Shown piece after piece: positions 46,082 to 55,265 of a stretch of DNA of 64,000 nt. The stretch covers positions 1-64,000 of the forward strand of contig NZ_JAFREL010000022.1 of NCBI RefSeq assembly GCF_017377655.1, read 5' to 3'. The number at the start of each line of letters is the position of its first letter. Position 1 is the stretch's first letter. Below the pieces are notes generated by a model. The model was not told the DNA's origin, did not search any database, and saw only the letters and a list, made by a program, of their open reading frames with translations. The DNA is from Candidatus Enterococcus ferrettii (GTDB lineage Bacteria; Bacillota; Bacilli; Lactobacillales; Enterococcaceae). A program made the position numbers and the translations under genes.

Positions 46082-46099
46082 ATACCTAAGAAAATGTAC

Positions 46100-46148
46100 C
46101 CTATTCCCGAAATAGGGCGCTTTCATTTAGCTCCTGTTCTTTTATACT
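46100..46148 (+). promoter_or_regulatory. Hairpin and promoter ahead of the GH4 gene
   Basis: CCCTATT pairs with AATAGGG near 46100-46117, either a weak terminator of the regulator gene or an operator. A -10 box TATACT is at 46143-46148, with only a poor -35 (TTTCAT), as expected for an activator-dependent promoter. Confidence 0.5.
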
Positions 46149-46179
46149 AAGAGTATCAATAAACGAAGGAGCGAACAAA

Positions 46180-47493
46180 ATGGTCAAAATTACTTTTATC
46201 GGAGCAGGCAGTACAATTTTTGCGAAAAATGTTTTAGGAGATGCTATGCTGACACCAAGTTTGTCAGATGCCCACATTGCACTTTATGATATTAATGAAA
46301 AACGACTAAATGAGTCAGAACTAATGCTTAAAAATATTAACAAGAATGCCAACGACAACCGAGCGGATATTGTTTCTTATCAGGATCGCAGAGAAGCACT
46401 AAAAGATGCGGACTTTGTAATTAATGCCATCCAGGTGGGAGGCTACAAACCTTCAACGGTGATCGACTTTGAGATTCCTCAAAAATATGGCCTTCAGCAA
46501 ACGATTGGCGATACCATGGGAATCGGTGGAATCTTCAGAACCTTGCGGACTTTACCGGTCATGCTTGAGTTTGCTAAAGAAATGGAAGAGCTGTGTCCAG
46601 ATGCTTGGTTACTGAATTATACGAATCCAATGGCGATGCTGACGATGGGGATTTTGAAGGAAACGAAGATTAAAGCAGTTGGTTTGTGCCACAGCGTTCA
46701 AGTCTGTGTACCAGAGCTGTTTGAACATTTAGGAATTACTGACCAATATGATTTAAATGAATTTCAATGGAAAATTGCTGGAATCAACCATATGGCGTTT
46801 CTGTTGGAGATCACACACAATGGAGAAGATTTCTATCCAACTATTCGTAAATTGGCTGCTGAAAAAGCGAACCCTCATTCCGATTCAGTCCGGTTTGAAT
46901 TAATGAAACGCTTTGGCTACTATATAACTGAATCCAGCGAGCACAATGCAGAGTACCATCCGTATTTCATCAAGTCTAAATACCCAGAACTAATCGAAGA
47001 GCTGGCGATTCCGCTGGATGAATACCTGCGCCGTTGCGAACAGCAGATTGCTGATTGGGAAACTATGCGTGAGGATATCGTAAACAATGGCGATCTGACA
47101 CATACGAGAAGTCGAGAATATGCGTCTTATATTATGGACTCTATCGTCACTGGAACACCATCGGTTATTGCTGGTAATGTACTGAACAAAGGGCTTATCA
47201 CTAATTTACCAGCGGATGCCTGTGTTGAGGTACCTTGCTTAGTAGATAAAAACGGCGTGCAGCCTACCTATGTTGGTGACTTGCCAACTCAGTTGGCAGC
47301 ATTGAACCGAACGAATATTAACGTGCAAGAGTTAACGGTAGAAGCGGCCTTAACCTTAGATAAATCAAAAATCTATCAGGCGGCTTACCTTGATCCACAT
47401 TTGGCTTCTGAACTATCCTTGGAAGATATCAAAAATCTGGTGGATGATTTGATTGAAGCTCATGGCGATTATTTGCCAAAATACAAAGATTAA
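46180..47493 (+). CDS. melA: GH4 alpha-galactosidase (MelA)
   Basis: 437 residues. The N-terminal NAD+ motif KITFIGAGSTIFAKNVLGD (3-21) and the GH4 segments DFVINAIQVGGYKPSTVIDF, GDTMGIGGIFRTLRTLPVML and LLNYTNPMAMLT are those of alpha-galactosidases. The Mn2+-binding Cys-His pair is in GLCHSVQVC (about 168-176), and AGINHMAFLL supplies the second His. It hydrolyses melibiose by a redox-elimination mechanism needing NAD+ and Mn2+. AAGGAG precedes the ATG. No transporter is adjacent. Confidence 0.94.
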   Translation: MVKITFIGAGSTIFAKNVLGDAMLTPSLSDAHIALYDINEKRLNESELMLKNINKNANDNRADIVSYQDRREALKDADFVINAIQVGGYKPSTVIDFEIPQKYGLQQTIGDTMGIGGIFRTLRTLPVMLEFAKEMEELCPDAWLLNYTNPMAMLTMGILKETKIKAVGLCHSVQVCVPELFEHLGITDQYDLNEFQWKIAGINHMAFLLEITHNGEDFYPTIRKLAAEKANPHSDSVRFELMKRFGYYITESSEHNAEYHPYFIKSKYPELIEELAIPLDEYLRRCEQQIADWETMREDIVNNGDLTHTRSREYASYIMDSIVTGTPSVIAGNVLNKGLITNLPADACVEVPCLVDKNGVQPTYVGDLPTQLAALNRTNINVQELTVEAALTLDKSKIYQAAYLDPHLASELSLEDIKNLVDDLIEAHGDYLPKYKD

Positions 47494-47505
47494 TCAGAAA
47501 GACTA

Positions 47506-47537
47506 AGAGACTGGGCATAGTGCCCAGTCTCTTATTT
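47506..47537 (+). terminator. melA terminator
   Basis: AGAGACTGGGCA (47506-47517) pairs perfectly with TGCCCAGTCTCT (47521-47532), with a short T run. Confidence 0.85.
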
Positions 47538-47598
47538 TAGGGTTAAATATAGGCATTGTAATGGACTTAGCAGCTGCTAGGTCTTTTATGCTAGAGGA

Positions 47599-47629
47599 CA
47601 AAAAGAACCCAAGGAATTTCCTTAGGTTC
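47599..47629 (-). terminator. Terminator of the FAD oxidase gene
   Basis: GAACCCAAGG (47605-47614) pairs with CCTTAGGTTC (47620-47629, one wobble); five A on the plus strand (47600-47604) form the T run for the minus-strand transcript. Confidence 0.8.
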
Positions 47630-47652
47630 GTACATTACGATCAAATTGGATT

Positions 47653-49002
47653 CTACAGCTTTCGATTCTGAGTAAATAGTTGATTAGGATCATATCTTTT
47701 ATTCAAAGCCCTTAACTTTTCAGCAGCTTCACCCTTCCAAACATGATGAGTCTCTGTTGAGCTTTCATCACTAGAATAAGCACCGTATATCCCTGTACCA
47801 AATTGAAGGAACGGTTGAAATAGATTATTAGCTTCTTCGGCATAATTCTTATCAAACCAATAGGCAATCATAATCTCTTCTTGACGGTAGGACCAGGCGT
47901 TAAAATAAGAGGTTGGCTGATTAACAGCACCACCAAGAGAACGAAGCTCCACGCCATAGACAAAGGGTTTATCAAGTAAATATTGAATTTCTTTCGCAAC
48001 ATTTTCAGAAATATGCTTGACCAAAATATTTCTTCCGTAGGCAGTATTCTTTCCTTCAAGAGGGGTATGCTGAGCTCGAACAAAATCTGAGTATTCCATA
48101 GATTTTTGGTTTTCCTCCAACACTTCACCCAGCTTATTGGCTTTTTCAAAAACCTCTCTAGATTGAGAAGAGTCATCTCCATACCAAAAATTTCTTCCCT
48201 GAGCAACGATCGTGTCATCATCACCAGCATTCAACAGTAAAATACTGGTTAATTTTGTCGAGGAAGTATCGAACCATTGATGCCAGGCTTCAATAAATGC
48301 TGGCAAATGATCGATAGAGTAATCAACTGTTTGCACGACAATCGGAACAGAGAAACCAGAATCTGTTGGGACCGCTTTATCTGCATGGAATAAAAACTCG
48401 GTGACGACACCTAATTGTCCACCACCGCCTCGGATGCCCCAAAAAAGCTCAGGTTCGTTCTCGTTATCTACCCAATGTTTTTTCCCATCAGCTGTAATTA
48501 TTGTGGCACCAGCCACTTTATCAATTGTGAGCCCAAAGGAACGCAAAAGGATGCCCATTCCACCAGATACAGCCAATCCACCTACACCAGTATCGCCATG
48601 ATCGCCGCTGGAAATGACTAGGTGGTGAGGAGTCAGCTTTTGAGCGACATCTCCCCAAAGAGCACCTGCCTGTATTTTGACTAGCCTCTTTTCCTCATCA
48701 ATGATAGTAATTTGATTCATCTGCGAAAGATCTAAAACCATTCCTTCGTCGTTCACTGATGTGGCGGACAATCCATGCCCGCCACTTTTTATAGAAAGGG
48801 GGAAATTCATCTGTTGTTCCTGATTAATTTTCGCTGCATAGTTCACTGCGTCAATTACTTGTTCTTCTGTTTCTGCCAAGATCACCACTTTCGGATGACC
48901 AACTTTATAATCATTTGACCGTACTTTGTCATAACGACTGTCTTCAGGGAATACTGCAACATTTTTCAGAGAAGCTGGTAGTTCTGGTAGAGCTTTTTCC
49001 AT
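47653..49002 (-). CDS. FAD-linked oxidoreductase, berberine-bridge type
   Basis: 449 residues. The N-terminal PCMH FAD-binding domain has PLSIKSGGHGLSA, with His76 expected to bind FAD covalently, and GDHGDTGVGGLAVSGGMGILLRSFGLTIDKV. The second Cys anchor of bicovalent members (GxCPxVG) is absent, so one covalent link is likely. The BBE C-terminal motif reads RYDPNQLFTQNRKL. ATG at 49002 has GGAGGG upstream; the 13-codon longer frame is rejected. Substrate is perhaps an oligosaccharide or alcohol; not known. Confidence 0.88.
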   Translation of the reverse strand: MEKALPELPASLKNVAVFPEDSRYDKVRSNDYKVGHPKVVILAETEEQVIDAVNYAAKINQEQQMNFPLSIKSGGHGLSATSVNDEGMVLDLSQMNQITIIDEEKRLVKIQAGALWGDVAQKLTPHHLVISSGDHGDTGVGGLAVSGGMGILLRSFGLTIDKVAGATIITADGKKHWVDNENEPELFWGIRGGGGQLGVVTEFLFHADKAVPTDSGFSVPIVVQTVDYSIDHLPAFIEAWHQWFDTSSTKLTSILLLNAGDDDTIVAQGRNFWYGDDSSQSREVFEKANKLGEVLEENQKSMEYSDFVRAQHTPLEGKNTAYGRNILVKHISENVAKEIQYLLDKPFVYGVELRSLGGAVNQPTSYFNAWSYRQEEIMIAYWFDKNYAEEANNLFQPFLQFGTGIYGAYSSDESSTETHHVWKGEAAEKLRALNKRYDPNQLFTQNRKL

Positions 49003-49254
49003 ATTAAACCCTCCATCTCGCTGTATTTGTTGCTTAATCAAAGGATTATCTCATGGATAGACCAAATTGTAAAAAATAATCGCTTCATTATGGAAAGAAA
49101 TGACAAGTTACTCTAAGACGAGGAGGAAAGTAATAGATAGCTGAATTATTTCTTATTTTGCTGCGAAAATTAGCAACCTTTTTTGTTAAAAGAGTAATCA
49201 GAAGACCCCGAAGTAACCGCGTCTATTTTTTCGGAAATAAAACAATTGAAGCTG

Positions 49255-49284
49255 TTGACATATGATTGTTTGTTCATGTATAAT
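49255..49284 (+). promoter_or_regulatory. Promoter of the metal ATPase gene
   Basis: Consensus TTGACA (49255-49260), 18-base spacer, consensus TATAAT (49279-49284). A very strong core promoter, with one operator-like repeat lying inside the spacer. Confidence 0.8.
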
Positions 49285-49313
49285 GTGATTAACATATGAA
49301 TTACTATTCATGT
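49258..49313. promoter_or_regulatory. Two matching ArsR/SmtB-type operators
   Basis: Two imperfect palindromes with the same layout TATGA-N8-TCATG: the first spans 49258-49280 between -35 and -10, the second 49292-49314 just downstream of -10. This resembles the 12-2-12 operators of CadC/CzrA-like metal sensors (ATATGAA..TTCATAT). No ArsR-family gene is near. Confidence 0.65.
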
Positions 49314-49340
49314 AAACGCATGTCAGAAAGGGTGTTAAAA

Positions 49341-51296
49341 ATGGATAAAGCCACAATTAACCACCACAATCATGAAAAAGATCATGACCACAACCACGAG
49401 CATAATCATGAACATGAGCACAGCCATGGTGGGAAGTTTGCCATTATTATGTTTTTTGTTGGTGTAGCTGCATTTATTGGAGGATTTGTATTAGAAGGAA
49501 GCAATGAACAATTTGCTAATATAGCTTTCTTGATTGCTGTGGTCACCGCTGGTTATCATATTATTTTAGAGGGTGTTGGGGACACTATTCGAAATTCAGC
49601 GGCTGCCAAAAAGTTTCAGCCGAATGTTCATTTCTTAATGGCATTGGCGACAGTTGGGGCCATCGCGATTGGGAATTTTGAGGAGGCAGCGATGCTGATT
49701 GTTATTTTCGCTGGGGCTCATTTCTTGGAAGAATACGTAGATGGTAAGAGTAAACGGGAAATTACGAATCTACTTAATATGAACCCAACGGAAGCTCGAA
49801 TTCTTTATGCGGATGGTTCTGCCAAAGTAGTTCCAGTAGATCAAGTAAAAATAGGGGATACGCTGCAAGTATTGAATGGGGCGCAAGTGCCTACTGACGG
49901 AATTATTCTTAGCGGAACCACAGCGATCGATGAAGCTTCAATTAATGGTGAAAGCATGCCTAAAGAGAAAACTGTTGGCGACGAAGTTTATGGTAGTACG
50001 ATGAATGGTTCAGGAACTTTTACAATGGAAGTAACTAAGGATAGCTCAGAGACGGTTTTTGCGAAGATTTTGCAGATGGTTAATCAATCACAAAAGAGTT
50101 TAACCAAGACAGCTACTTTGATCCAACGTCTAGAACCTAAGTATGTAACGATTGTTTTACTTCTTTTTCCATTGGTGCTGTTGGCAGGTCCGTATGTGTT
50201 TGGCTGGACTTGGCAGATGAGTCTCTATCGTAGCATGGTATACCTAATCTCAGTGTCACCTTGTGCATTAGCAGCCAGTGCCGTACCGACTACTTTAGCG
50301 ACAATTTCGAACCTTTCGAAAAAAGGTGTATTAGTTAAAGGTGGGGCATACCTTTCCAAATTGCAAGAGCTGAAGGCCATTTCTTTTGATAAAACTGGAA
50401 CCTTAACTAACGGCAAACCTGTTGTCACGGATTATGCTATTGCAAATGATTTGAATGAAGACGAAATAATCGATTTAGTTGTAGCTATGGAAAAACAATC
50501 CAATCATCCTTTGGCTGCAGCGATCATTAACAAATTTACTGATCGCCAAGAGGTAGCAGTAACCATCGAAAATGAAGTAGGACGTGGTTTGTCGGCTGAA
50601 TACCACAACCACAGCTATCGAATCGGCAAACCATCATCCTTTGCGAATGCTTCATTTGTCTACAAAACGCAGGCACAAGAATTATCAGCCGAAGGAAAAA
50701 CGGTAGTCTTTGTCGCTAAGGACGAAGAAGTAATTGGGTTTATCGCTTTGATGGATGTTCCTAACCAATATGCCAAAAACGCTATCGCTTATTTTAAGGA
50801 AGCGGGACTGCATACTACCATGATTACCGGTGATGCAAAATTAACTGGTGAAGCAGTTGGGAAGCAAATTGGTGTGGACGAGGTTATTGCTAACGTAATG
50901 CCAGAAGACAAAGCGAGCATCGTGCAAGAGCAGCAGCAAAAATACGGCTCAACTGGAATGTTAGGGGATGGAATTAACGATGCTCCTGCACTAGTTACCG
51001 CTGACGTCGGTGTTGCAATGGGAGATGGGACCGATGTGGCAATGGACGTGGCGGATCTGGTCTTGATGAAAAATGATTTGTCGAAGCTGGTCTATGCGCA
51101 TCAATTAAGCAAAAAAATGACCCGTATCACTTGGCAGAATATTTTGTTTTCTATGTTTGTTGTTCTATTTCTAGTGACCTTAAATTTCTTAGGAAAAATG
51201 GATATCACGATAGGTGTTATTCTGCATGAGGGAAGTACAATTGCGGTTATTCTGAATGCACTGAGAATGTTGAGGACACCGAAGAAATATTTGTAG
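49341..51296 (+). CDS. P1B-type heavy-metal-transporting ATPase (PIB-4-like)
   Basis: 651 residues. The N-terminus is His-rich (8-29, HHNHEKDHDHNHEHNHEHEH), probably a metal sponge in place of an HMA domain. SPCALAASAVP near 305-315 is the transmembrane metal motif, DKTGTLTNGKP has the phosphorylated Asp350, GDGIND hinges the nucleotide site and HEGSTIAVILNALRML closes the protein. SPC plus HEGxT marks the PIB-4 group exporting Fe2+, Co2+, Zn2+ or Cd2+. ATG at 49341 has AGAAAGGG upstream; the earlier in-frame ATGs lie inside the operator. The exact metal is open. Confidence 0.9.
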   Translation: MDKATINHHNHEKDHDHNHEHNHEHEHSHGGKFAIIMFFVGVAAFIGGFVLEGSNEQFANIAFLIAVVTAGYHIILEGVGDTIRNSAAAKKFQPNVHFLMALATVGAIAIGNFEEAAMLIVIFAGAHFLEEYVDGKSKREITNLLNMNPTEARILYADGSAKVVPVDQVKIGDTLQVLNGAQVPTDGIILSGTTAIDEASINGESMPKEKTVGDEVYGSTMNGSGTFTMEVTKDSSETVFAKILQMVNQSQKSLTKTATLIQRLEPKYVTIVLLLFPLVLLAGPYVFGWTWQMSLYRSMVYLISVSPCALAASAVPTTLATISNLSKKGVLVKGGAYLSKLQELKAISFDKTGTLTNGKPVVTDYAIANDLNEDEIIDLVVAMEKQSNHPLAAAIINKFTDRQEVAVTIENEVGRGLSAEYHNHSYRIGKPSSFANASFVYKTQAQELSAEGKTVVFVAKDEEVIGFIALMDVPNQYAKNAIAYFKEAGLHTTMITGDAKLTGEAVGKQIGVDEVIANVMPEDKASIVQEQQQKYGSTGMLGDGINDAPALVTADVGVAMGDGTDVAMDVADLVLMKNDLSKLVYAHQLSKKMTRITWQNILFSMFVVLFLVTLNFLGKMDITIGVILHEGSTIAVILNALRMLRTPKKYL

Positions 51297-51448
51297 AGGC
51301 CAAAATTCTTGACCAGTTAAGGATCAGAAAAGATCGCATCTTCAAACTTTCTTTAAAAATATCTCACAAAATCTCTGAGAATGGTCAATAATTGTTCATG
51401 ACTGCAGGCTATAGTATAGATATCCCTAGATCAAATCTTTTTCCCCTT

Positions 51449-51486
51449 TCAAAAAACCTCCCACAAAAAATGTGAGAGGTTTTTTA
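51449..51486. terminator. Bidirectional terminator between ATPase and C39-like gene
   Basis: AAAAAACCTCCCACA (51449 on) pairs with TGTGAGAGGTTTTTT (51469-51484, one bulge). Works on both strands. Confidence 0.8.
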
Positions 51487-51524
51487 TTTGGCTCCTCAAG
51501 CTAGTCCTGTCTGAAAAACCTTTC

Positions 51525-52187
51525 TTATAGCGGAGCAAAGGCCCAAGCATTGGCACTCTGACTCAAAATATAATCTAGTTCATAGCTGTTTTGATAGTGG
51601 TGCTTTTCAGGTGTGTCGTTAGGATCAAAGACAATAATTTGATCACTAGCGGCATCTTTTTTGATGACCATAATATGACCGACACCAGTAAATTCACCGG
51701 GATTAACTGAAATGATAACCGGTTGATTTTGCTGCAGCCGCTGTTGAATTCGCCCGGCATCCAAGCCTAGTTCTTCATAAGACAGCTGAAAGTTTGCAGC
51801 AAAGTCTGAAAAAATCGACCAGGCTGTTCCTTGTCCGCTGACATAGTAGCGGTCCTGCGACCAGCTGAGAATTTCGGTGGGAGTCACCACACGTTTTTGG
51901 TAATAGGACAAGACCATCGCTAACGAGGTAATCGCGCAGCCGTTGGTGGCTAGATCATTTCGGTCCGATCCACTGCCATATGGAGTTGCCGCCCACTGTG
52001 GGTCAGTCTGCAGCATCAGAGTCATATCCTGCCCTCGTTCACTCAAATGACGATTGGCGTCATCGGCAAAGGCAGGCGAAACCGTTGTCGTGGGTTCGCT
52101 CAGTACTCTTATAGCGAAAATGCAGGCACTGGCAATAATTAAAAAGCTCCCCAATAAGACAGGGAGCACACTCTTCTTTTTCTTCAC
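51525..52187 (-). CDS. Membrane-anchored C39-like cysteine peptidase domain protein (YvpB-like)
   Basis: 220 residues. One N-terminal helix (about 7-27) after KKKK anchors or secretes the protein. The papain-like C39_2 domain has the catalytic Cys84 in NGCAITSLAMVLSYY, the oxyanion region upstream (QTDPQWAATPYGSG), and His171 in GVGHIMVIKK followed by FDPND. Function of such extracellular C39 proteins is unknown; possibly wall or bacteriocin related. The GTG at 52187 is used because ACGGAGGT lies eight bases upstream; another GTG three codons earlier abuts this site. Confidence 0.82.
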   Translation of the reverse strand: MKKKKSVLPVLLGSFLIIASACIFAIRVLSEPTTTVSPAFADDANRHLSERGQDMTLMLQTDPQWAATPYGSGSDRNDLATNGCAITSLAMVLSYYQKRVVTPTEILSWSQDRYYVSGQGTAWSIFSDFAANFQLSYEELGLDAGRIQQRLQQNQPVIISVNPGEFTGVGHIMVIKKDAASDQIIVFDPNDTPEKHHYQNSYELDYILSQSANAWAFAPL

Positions 52188-52243
52188 GAGGTACACCTCC
52201 GTTAACCCTATTAAACCCTAACAGGCCAAAGGTGTCATCCGAC

Positions 52244-54178
52244 TTAAGATGTAGCTTCGTCCATTTCCTCTAACTCCAAACTCAATTCCTCCCAGGCAGC
52301 CATCTGTTCCTCCTGAACAGCCTTGTGTTGTTCCAATTCTTGGGTCAGCTCCATTAGGCGAACATGATCATTTAATATATCTGGCTGTACCATAGCTTGC
52401 TCCAGCTGAGCAATCGTGGTATCCAAAGCAGCTAAGTTTTCCTCTACAGCTTCAACCTTTCGCCGGAGACTGCGAACCAGCTTCTGGGTTTCTTTATCCT
52501 GATAAAATTTATTTTTAGGAGGTGGAGCAGCTTCTGCAGTTTCCTCTGCTAACAGCTCAGCAATTTCCTCTTCTTCCCGTTTCTTCTCCAAATAATAATC
52601 ATAATCGCCCAAGTAAAGTTTGCTGCCTTCTGGCGACAATTCGATGACCTTGGTGGCAATCCGGTTAATAAAGTAGCGGTCATGGGAAACAAAAAGCAGA
52701 GTACCTTCATAATCAATCAAGGCATTTTCTAAAACTTCTTTGTTATCAATGTCCAGGTGGTTCGTTGGCTCATCCAGTATCAAAAAGTTTTCTCGATCCA
52801 TCGACAGCTTGGCCAAAGCAACGCGGGCTTTTTCGCCACCACTTAACAAAGGAATTGTCTTTTCAACATCCTCACCACTGAACAAGAAACCACCTAACAC
52901 GGTACGAATATCTTTCTCCGGTGTGGTTGGATGTTCATCCCATAGCTCAGCCAAAATGGTTTTATTCCCACTCAGCTCTGCCTGGGTCTGGTCATAATAA
53001 CCGATAGAGACATTGGTTCCAAAATGAGCTTCACCTTTAATAAAAGGAATTTGACCAATTAGGGATTTCAACAAGGTAGACTTACCGATTCCATTTGGTC
53101 CAACTAGTGCAATGGCATCTTGGCGGCGAACATCTAAATTCACTGGCTCAGAAAGAGCAGTATCATAACCGATGGCAGCATCCTCCAACTGTAAAACCAC
53201 ATTACCTGAAGCTTTCTCAATCGCAAACATAAAGCGTGCAGATTTTTCCTTGCCATCCGGACGATCCAAACGATCCATTTTTTCTAAGGTTTTCCGACGG
53301 CTTTGCGCCCGTTTAGTGGTAGAGGCCCGTACCAAGTTGCGTGCCACGAAATCTTCTAGCTTATCAATCTCAGCTTGTTGTTTTTCATAAGCCTTCCAGT
53401 CGCTCGCCAACTGAGCTGCCTTCTGATCAAGGTAATGGGAGTAGTTTCCCTTGTAATAGGTCATCTTTCTGCGAGAAATCTCGTAAGTCTCGTTAACCAC
53501 TCGATCTAAGAAATATCGGTCATGAGAAACGATTAATAATGCACCAGTATAGCCCTGCAAATAATCTTCCAGCCATGCCAAGGTCTCAATGTCTAAGTGG
53601 TTGGTGGGCTCATCCAGAATCAAAATGTCTGGTCGAACCAGCAACATCCGAGCCAAGGCAAGACGGGTTTTTTGACCCCCGGATAACGTATCAATCGGCT
53701 TATCGTAAAAGCTCTCATCAAATTTAAATCCGTGAAGAACGCTGCGAATCTCATTTTCGTAGCCATAGCCGTTAGAATCGTTAAAGTCATGCTGCAGCTG
53801 ATCGTATTCTTTCATTAAAGAATCGTAGTTGTTGTCCGATTCACTAGCTTGGCTGATGGCCTTTTCTACTTCCCGCATCCGATTTTCCATCGCAATGACC
53901 GAGTCAAAGGCTTTTAACATTTCATTCCAAACAGTTTCACAAGAGGCTAGGCCGGTATCCTGTGCCAGGTAGCCTAAAGTAGCCTGCTTATTTTTGGTAA
54001 TTTGGCCAGCGTCAGGTGAATCAATTCCGGCAATAATTTTCAATAATGTTGATTTTCCAGCACCGTTACGTCCGACTAAACCAATGCGGGCGCGGCTATC
54101 AATCTCCAGGTGAATATTTTCAAATAACGTCTCAGCACCAAAATAGCGAGCGATTTGATTAGCTTGTAATAATAGCAT
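52244..54178 (-). CDS. ABC-F family ATPase (YdiF-like translation factor)
   Basis: 644 residues, two ABC domains and no membrane spans. Walker A GRNGAGKST near 36-44 and GPNGIGKST near 355-363; signatures LSGGQKTRLALARMLL and LSGGEKARVALAKL; Walker B ILDEPTNHLDI twice. The inter-domain linker (about 230-290) is Lys/Arg rich. A C-terminal coiled coil (about 560-640) matches YdiF. ABC-F proteins act at the ribosomal E site. The neighbouring rex gene is the same as in many Firmicutes, which supports YdiF rather than an antibiotic-resistance member. Confidence 0.92.
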   Translation of the reverse strand: MLLLQANQIARYFGAETLFENIHLEIDSRARIGLVGRNGAGKSTLLKIIAGIDSPDAGQITKNKQATLGYLAQDTGLASCETVWNEMLKAFDSVIAMENRMREVEKAISQASESDNNYDSLMKEYDQLQHDFNDSNGYGYENEIRSVLHGFKFDESFYDKPIDTLSGGQKTRLALARMLLVRPDILILDEPTNHLDIETLAWLEDYLQGYTGALLIVSHDRYFLDRVVNETYEISRRKMTYYKGNYSHYLDQKAAQLASDWKAYEKQQAEIDKLEDFVARNLVRASTTKRAQSRRKTLEKMDRLDRPDGKEKSARFMFAIEKASGNVVLQLEDAAIGYDTALSEPVNLDVRRQDAIALVGPNGIGKSTLLKSLIGQIPFIKGEAHFGTNVSIGYYDQTQAELSGNKTILAELWDEHPTTPEKDIRTVLGGFLFSGEDVEKTIPLLSGGEKARVALAKLSMDRENFLILDEPTNHLDIDNKEVLENALIDYEGTLLFVSHDRYFINRIATKVIELSPEGSKLYLGDYDYYLEKKREEEEIAELLAEETAEAAPPPKNKFYQDKETQKLVRSLRRKVEAVEENLAALDTTIAQLEQAMVQPDILNDHVRLMELTQELEQHKAVQEEQMAAWEELSLELEEMDEATS

Positions 54179-54302
54179 AAAATCTTCCTTATTTTTTATT
54201 CTTCGAGTGCTTTTAGTCTACCATATTTTTACCGTTCTGGTGAGGCTTGCAGCCCCTTTCTTAAAGATTCGTGATTATTTCACAATTATTTGAGCAGAGA
54301 CG

Positions 54303-54332
54303 TTGCAATTACTTATGAATTATTGATATGAT
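54303..54332 (+). promoter_or_regulatory. rex promoter
   Basis: TTGCAA (54303-54308), 18-base spacer, TATGAT (54327-54332), 45 bases before the rex GTG. Confidence 0.6.
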
Positions 54333-54376
54333 AGGGTCTGGAAAGAGTAATAAGTTTAATGTAAAGGGGAGATATT

Positions 54377-55018
54377 GTGAAAGAACAAGCAATACCAAAA
54401 GCGACGGTTAAACGATTGCCCTTATACTATCGTTATCTGCGTATTCTAAATACTGCTGGAAAAACGAAGGTTTCCTCAACAGAATTAAGTGAAGCAATTC
54501 AAGTCGATAGCGCAACTATTCGCCGCGACTTTTCATATTTTGGAGAATTAGGGAAACGTGGGTATGGATACGATGTGGAAGATCTAATGCACTTCTTCGG
54601 AAGAATCCTTAACGACGATCAATTAACAAATGTTGCATTAGTCGGAGTCGGTAATTTAGGAAGTGCTTTGTTGAAATTCAAATTCCACCAAAGCAATAGT
54701 ATTCGTGTCAGCTGTGCCTTTGATATCAAAGAAGATATTGTCGGTCGCATCGTAGATGGAATTCCAGTTTATCCAATGGATAGTATGGTAGAACAAATCA
54801 AATTGCAGCATATTGAAATTGCTATTTTAACTATTCCGGCACAGGAAGCACAACCGGTAGTGGATAAATTAGTAGATGCTGGAATTAAAGGCATTTTGAA
54901 CTTCACCGCTGCCCGTTTGTCTGCACCTGATAATGTCATTATTCAAAGTGTTGATTTAACCAACGAGCTGCAAACCTTGATTTATTTCTTACATCATAAT
55001 TACGAGGATAATAAGTAA
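54377..55018 (+). CDS. rex: Redox-sensing transcriptional repressor Rex
   Basis: 213 residues. The N-terminal winged HTH contains KVSSTELSEAIQVDSATIRRDFSYFGELGKRGYGYDV (about 36-72), nearly identical in all Rex proteins. The Rossmann domain has GVGNLGSAL near 90-98 and NFTAARL near 175-181. Rex senses NADH/NAD+ and represses fermentation and respiration genes. The start is GTG with GGGGAG upstream. ydiF-like gene is divergent. A self-complementary terminator overlaps the 3' end. Confidence 0.97.
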   Translation: MKEQAIPKATVKRLPLYYRYLRILNTAGKTKVSSTELSEAIQVDSATIRRDFSYFGELGKRGYGYDVEDLMHFFGRILNDDQLTNVALVGVGNLGSALLKFKFHQSNSIRVSCAFDIKEDIVGRIVDGIPVYPMDSMVEQIKLQHIEIAILTIPAQEAQPVVDKLVDAGIKGILNFTAARLSAPDNVIIQSVDLTNELQTLIYFLHHNYEDNK

Positions 55019-55043
55019 GTCTGCTGACTTGCTTATTTTTCTT
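55005..55043 (+). terminator. rex terminator
   Basis: AATAAGTAAGTC pairs with GACTTGCTTATT around 55010-55037, followed by TTTTTC. A close relative of this terminator occurs at 57117-57150 after the lipoprotein gene. Confidence 0.8.
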
Positions 55044-55099
55044 TGCTTTCGTGTACCTCTGAGCTGTCTAAAAGGAACAGTTTCACAAACTTTATGAAT

Positions 55100-55265
55100 C
55101 AATTAGCTTAATAAATGTTGCTAATTGAGAATCCTTTAAGAAAAAATGTTGGAGCGCATTAATCAAGAATTCGATCAGAATCAGTTGAAGTATGGTCTTT
55201 GATCTGGTGATGCTCAATAAACCGCGTCTACTGTCCGTGGTGACGGTATAGTCAAATGCCTTGTT
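55100..55265 (-). pseudogene. Decayed 3' part of a thioredoxin-like gene
   Basis: On the minus strand this stretch aligns with codons for the C-terminal half of the thioredoxin gene at 57266-57604. Shared blocks include CACCAnGGACA, GAGCATCnCCAGAT, ACTGATT.TGATCGnATT and TTCTTnAAGGAnTCTCAATTAGC. It carries deletions and substitutions, lacks the 5' half with the active site, and its terminator hairpin is destroyed. It is therefore a fragment from duplication of the terminator-to-thioredoxin interval. Boundaries are approximate. Confidence 0.75.

Noticed and set aside
47868..48230. 120-residue frame inside the FAD oxidase gene
   Set aside because: Overlaps a clear family gene on the same strand in another frame.
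52740..53727. Plus-strand frames opposite the ABC-F gene
   Set aside because: They are mirror frames of a strongly conserved gene with no start signals.
54268..54290. Rex-operator-like sequence GTGATTATTTCACAA upstream of rex
   Set aside because: The half sites are separated by five bases rather than the six of the Rex consensus (TGTGA-N6-TCACA) and the left arm has a mismatch; not strong enough to call.
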